From the NCBI GenBank assembly GCA_009731375.1, contig BJOX01000053.1, positions 912,070 through 964,063 on the forward strand: a stretch of DNA of 51,994 nt. Reading direction: 5' to 3'. Position 1 is the first letter of the stretch. Each line of letters begins with the position of its first letter. Positions 51,865 through 51,994 of the stretch are shown piece by piece. This stretch comes from Paulinella micropora. Taxonomy: Eukaryota; Cercozoa; Imbricatea; Euglyphida. A model generated the notes under the pieces. It did not search any database. It had not been told where the DNA came from and worked only from the letters and a program-made list of their open reading frames with translations. The translations under genes were made by a program, and so were the position numbers.

Positions 51865-51865
<1 letters not shown>
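51771..51865 (-). mobile_element. Dispersed repeat family 4 copy
   Basis: A 95-bp element between (AAT)n (left) and (TAA)n (right). On the minus strand it has CCAATGGAGGCACATGTCC followed by about 40 bp and (ATT)n, as at 5414-5541. Confidence 0.5.
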
Positions 51866-51917
<52 letters not shown>

Positions 51918-51994
51918 GTGCTTCTCAGTCAATGGCGGATGCATTTCTGCACATGTGCCTCCATCGTCTCACCCGTGAGGGGAGTACGAAGAAT
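51918..51994 (-). mobile_element. tRNA-derived SINE, copy 10 (cut by window end)
   Basis: The 3' end of a minus-strand SINE (GTGCTTCTCAGTCAATGG...), preceded by (TAA)n; the tRNA-like head lies beyond the window. Confidence 0.8.

Overview
The window is nuclear DNA of a eukaryote, probably a unicellular alga or related protist. The evidence is a host gene with many short introns (about 50-70 bp is common, GT-AG plus at least one GC-AG), interstitial TTAGGG-like arrays, abundant trinucleotide microsatellites, tRNA-derived SINEs, Ty3 and copia retrotransposons, and an integrated Polinton-like virus (PLV). The exact lineage cannot be told from the sequence; PLV insertions would fit a haptophyte, stramenopile or green alga. 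Five N gaps all fall inside dispersed repeats.

Layout. 1-6.7 kb: repeat field of SINE copies, several other short elements each bracketed by (ATT)n, a MITE-like inverted-repeat element and composite (GTT)n satellites. 6.7-15.9 kb: about 24 exons of the ECM29 proteasome adaptor/scaffold gene on the + strand; its extreme 5' end is hidden in or beyond the repeats. 16-17.7 kb: SINE, gap, polypyrimidine tract and a decayed copia-type LTR. 17.7-28.1 kb: a structurally complete Ty3-type LTR retrotransposon with 4-bp target duplication, near-identical LTRs, PBS, PPT, and gag and pol in one reading frame separated only by a UGA codon. 28.1-35.2 kb: nested and inverted copia remnants. 35.4-36.5 kb: SINE, AT microsatellite and a 405-bp near-perfect palindrome.

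36-48 kb: an AT-rich degraded PLV. It has a packaging ATPase, double-jelly-roll major capsid protein, penton/minor capsid protein, a fibre-like protein, a tyrosine recombinase resembling telomere resolvases, a DNA methyltransferase and several small proteins. Most of the larger genes carry frameshifts or stops, often in homopolymers, while the nearby Ty3 element is intact over more than 2,700 codons; this argues for real decay rather than general sequencing error. No DNA polymerase or helicase is visible. 48-52 kb: a related LTR fragment, a small two-exon host gene on the minus strand, microsatellites, telomere-like repeats, more SINEs and a roughly 180-bp tandem repeat.

The most interesting point is the pairing of a telomere-resolvase-like recombinase with a large palindrome at the left edge of the PLV, which suggests a viral genome with resolvable hairpin ends. 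Next are the UGA-separated gag-pol with an unusual CCCH/RGG Gag, and a set of unrelated short elements that share a 3' motif and (ATT)n flanks.
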